A stretch of 14,305 nt of DNA from positions 1 to 14,305 of the forward strand of contig JAKAAI010000045.1 of assembly GCA_021797055.1 (NCBI GenBank), read 5' to 3'. A program made the position numbers and the translations under genes. The notes under the pieces were generated by a model. The model saw nothing but the letters and a program-made list of their open reading frames with translations. It made no database searches and was not told where the DNA came from. The DNA is from Thermoplasmata archaeon. Lineage in GTDB: Archaea; Thermoplasmatota; Thermoplasmata; Thermoplasmatales; Thermoplasmataceae. Positions 12,497 to 14,305 of this stretch are shown piece after piece (the stretch's first letter is position 1; each line of letters opens with the position of its first letter).

Positions 12497-14305
12497 TCAT
12501 GTTTTTCTCTTCCTGTTTGATATAAACAAACTTAACCCAGCATAAGATAGGACGCCCACGGCTACCCCAGAAACTAAACCAATAGCAATTGACTCCAATG
12601 ATATTCCAGATGCTGGTTTAACGGAAGCTTTTGTAGAGTTTGTTATCAGTGCAAAACTGACATTGAACTGAACGCTGCTTCCATGTACCACAACGAAAGG
12701 CTGTTTAATTGTCACGGCGTATCCAGAAGGTCCGGAAGCAGCTACACTGTAATTCCCTGATACCGCAAGAACGGTTATGGATCTTGTTGAACTGTGATAA
12801 AGAGTGCCGTCTAAGTAAAGAGCCCATGTGGAGCCGTTCCTAAGTCCAGTTTCGTTCACGTATATAGTATAAACCTGTGTGAATTGGATGTTTTCGGTAA
12901 CGTTCTTACCTGAAACATTAATATCACCTGAAGTCTCGAAGAATACAGATGAGTTTATGACATAACTATAGGTTCCATTTTTCGCTGTAAAGTTTATAAT
13001 GGAATCTGTGGAACTAATAAATGAACCGTTGAATTCTACGGACCAGAATGAATTAGTTGGTTTCCCCACGGAATTAAACGAAACTGTATATGATTCTACA
13101 ATGAAATTGCTTTCGTTCTTAAAGAGCACCAATATGGTTAAGTTTTCGTTTGTGACGGATATATGCGATGTTTGAAGATATACTGAATATCCGGATGGAC
13201 CGGAAGCAGAAATAGAATAGTTTCCAGAAACTAACTCAAGCATAAGGGCAGAAGATGTCGAATTAAATGCATAGGAATTATAATAAATAAACCAGGGTGT
13301 TCCAGATGGGAGCCCTTTTTCAACAAAAGTCACATTATAATAAGATGGGAATTTTATATTCAAAACTGTGCTACCACTCACATTGATCGATCCTGTCATC
13401 GAAAATCCTACCTCAGAAGATATCGAATATGCATAACTTCCATTTGAAATATTGAATGTTATTAAATTAGAATTGGACGAGAAAGTTGATCCACCTATTG
13501 AGATAGCCCAGAATGAACCGGCTGGTTTACCTGATTCTGTAATTGATACATTGGATAGATAAGGTTTAAATTGCACGTAGATCGTGAGATTTTGCCCGGT
13601 CAGCTTTACGGATCCAGAGGGTGCTGAAGACACGTAACCATATATTGATGGGACAGAGTAGTTGACGACGGTATCGAGTGCAGCAGTTTGGGGAAAAGTT
13701 AATATCTGAGAAGAGGAAACCTCTGAAGTGGATCCTAACTTTACCATCCAGGTCGTGCCAGCTGGCAGTCCATTTTCACTGAAAATAATGGAGTATGAAG
13801 ACCAGGCTTTGGTCAGTGGCAAATAGTCATAATATGATCCTGAAACATCGTAAGGGACAGTCCCGATTCCGTTCAATCCTCCGTACGTGTAGTTGCTCCA
13901 GTAGTTACCTCCAACGGGTAGTGAAAGGTTCCAGATTATTGAAGCAGACGATATGATCGTTGCGTTGTTTGTATTACCATTAATGAAATTGTTGTGATAG
14001 AATGTAATGTCTCTGGAATCCAATACATCCACTGCAAAGTTTTTGCTGCCAGAGATTGTATTGGAGTGAATTTTTCCAACAAGAGCGCATTTAATATAGA
14101 TTGATGTGGAAGAATTAATAATCGAGTTGCCTTCGACAGTGAAATTATAACTGTTTTTTCCGACCTCTAAACCATTGATGCCACCATAAATGTAATTATC
14201 ACTGACAGTTGAGTTGCAGAAGTACTTCAGATGAATTCCATCTGAGCCGTTTAAAATTGAATTTTCAGTAACTTTATCATTTTGCGCAAAAATAAGTGAG
14301 ATGCC
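12497..14305 (-). CDS. NosD-like beta-helix surface protein with five repeat domains and C-terminal anchor, 5' end outside window
   Basis: The frame is open to the window edge; 602 residues are visible, and GTG 14032 is internal. Visible residues 1-110 are short right-handed beta-helix turns (GISLIF, ENSILNGSDGIHL, DNYIYGGINGLEV, GNSIINSS). They end in the typical NosD/copper-binding-type tail: FYHNNFING, then GGNYWSNYTYGGLNGIGTVPY and YYDYLPL (near 131-163). Five repeat domains of about 75-80 residues follow (about 169-551), opening with FSENGLPAG, ITESGKPAG, FVEKGLPSG, FNSVGKPTN and VNETGLRNG. A membrane helix lies at about 570-595, followed by a basic tail (NRKRKT). Sequons are dense, so the outer part is probably glycosylated. 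Family knowledge: beta-helix surface proteins bind or cleave polysaccharides or mediate adhesion; which applies here is unknown. A T-rich terminator follows. Confidence 0.85.
   Translation of the reverse strand, partial: GISLIFAQNDKVTENSILNGSDGIHLKYFCNSTVSDNYIYGGINGLEVGKNSYNFTVEGNSIINSSTSIYIKCALVGKIHSNTISGSKNFAVDVLDSRDITFYHNNFINGNTNNATIISSASIIWNLSLPVGGNYWSNYTYGGLNGIGTVPYDVSGSYYDYLPLTKAWSSYSIIFSENGLPAGTTWMVKLGSTSEVSSSQILTFPQTAALDTVVNYSVPSIYGYVSSAPSGSVKLTGQNLTIYVQFKPYLSNVSITESGKPAGSFWAISIGGSTFSSNSNLITFNISNGSYAYSISSEVGFSMTGSINVSGSTVLNIKFPSYYNVTFVEKGLPSGTPWFIYYNSYAFNSTSSALMLELVSGNYSISASGPSGYSVYLQTSHISVTNENLTILVLFKNESNFIVESYTVSFNSVGKPTNSFWSVEFNGSFISSTDSIINFTAKNGTYSYVINSSVFFETSGDINVSGKNVTENIQFTQVYTIYVNETGLRNGSTWALYLDGTLYHSSTRSITVLAVSGNYSVAASGPSGYAVTIKQPFVVVHGSSVQFNVSFALITNSTKASVKPASGISLESIAIGLVSGVAVGVLSYAGLSLFISNRKRKT
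12653..13801 (-). repeat. Five in-frame repeat domains, the last four in an A-B-A-B order
   Basis: Units two and four share GKPxxSFW, NG(S/T)YxY and (S/D)INVSG. Units three and five share SGNYS, ASGPSGY and a following hydrophobic strand. The pattern points to duplication of a two-domain block. Unit one (ENGLPAGTTW) is less like either. They resemble the three repeats of the S53 protease. Confidence 0.7.

Noticed and set aside
14030..14032. GTG at 14032 as the start of the beta-helix surface protein
   Set aside because: The frame continues open to the window edge, and the upstream 91 codons encode further beta-helix turns.
1..14305. CRISPR array or insertion sequence
   Set aside because: No regularly spaced direct repeats, terminal inverted repeats or transposase motifs were seen on either strand.

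Overview
The window looks like chromosome of an acidophilic, wall-less archaeon of the Thermoplasmatales type. I infer this from several signs. An archaeal V/A-type ATPase subunit I gene is present. A tRNA-Thr has U73 and no encoded CCA. TATA boxes sit 21-31 nt before several ATG codons, a leaderless arrangement, while internal genes start with GTG or TTG behind Shine-Dalgarno-like sequences. There is also a large secreted sedolisin (S53) protease and a second surface protein, both rich in N-x-S/T sequons and built with the same 'ESGLPxGxxW' repeats. The species cannot be named from the sequence alone. No rRNA, CRISPR array, insertion sequence or phage gene was seen.

Layout. Positions 2-961: the C-terminal membrane half of ATPase subunit I, cut by the window edge. 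1031-1342: a short NfeD-like membrane protein, followed at once by a possible 47-codon cysteine-rich reading frame (1343-1486). 1507-1848 (minus): a DsrE-like protein. 1948-3654: a PolX-type DNA polymerase with a C-terminal PHP domain, divergent from the DsrE gene. 3724-4086: a small unknown protein with its own leaderless promoter. 4162-5813: a two-gene unit of a short-chain dehydrogenase and a divergent QueA-like protein, overlapping by 4 nt and preceded by a perfect 24-bp palindrome covering the TATA box. 5808-9485 (minus): the S53 protease, which overlaps the QueA-like gene tail-to-tail by 6 bp and lies 9 bp downstream of a small unknown gene (9495-9842). 9940-11310: an APC-type amino acid permease, divergent from that pair and probably sharing a two-way TATA element with it. 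11416-11949 (minus): an unknown leaderless gene. 12075-12147 (minus): tRNA-Thr(UGU). 12148-12496: a spacer with no convincing gene. 12497-14305 (minus): the C-terminal part of a NosD-like beta-helix surface protein with five repeat domains and a membrane anchor.

How the genes may work together. The S53 protease and the beta-helix protein are both predicted to be anchored by a C-terminal membrane helix and to face the acidic outside. The protease would feed peptides to the cell, and the nearby APC permease could import the resulting amino acids; that link is inference. The SDR/QueA-like pair is the most unusual part. It is a translationally coupled reductase plus a relative of a tRNA-modifying enzyme of the bacterial queuosine pathway, in an organism expected to make archaeosine instead. 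Several of the QueA family's most conserved motifs are altered, so a different substrate is likely.
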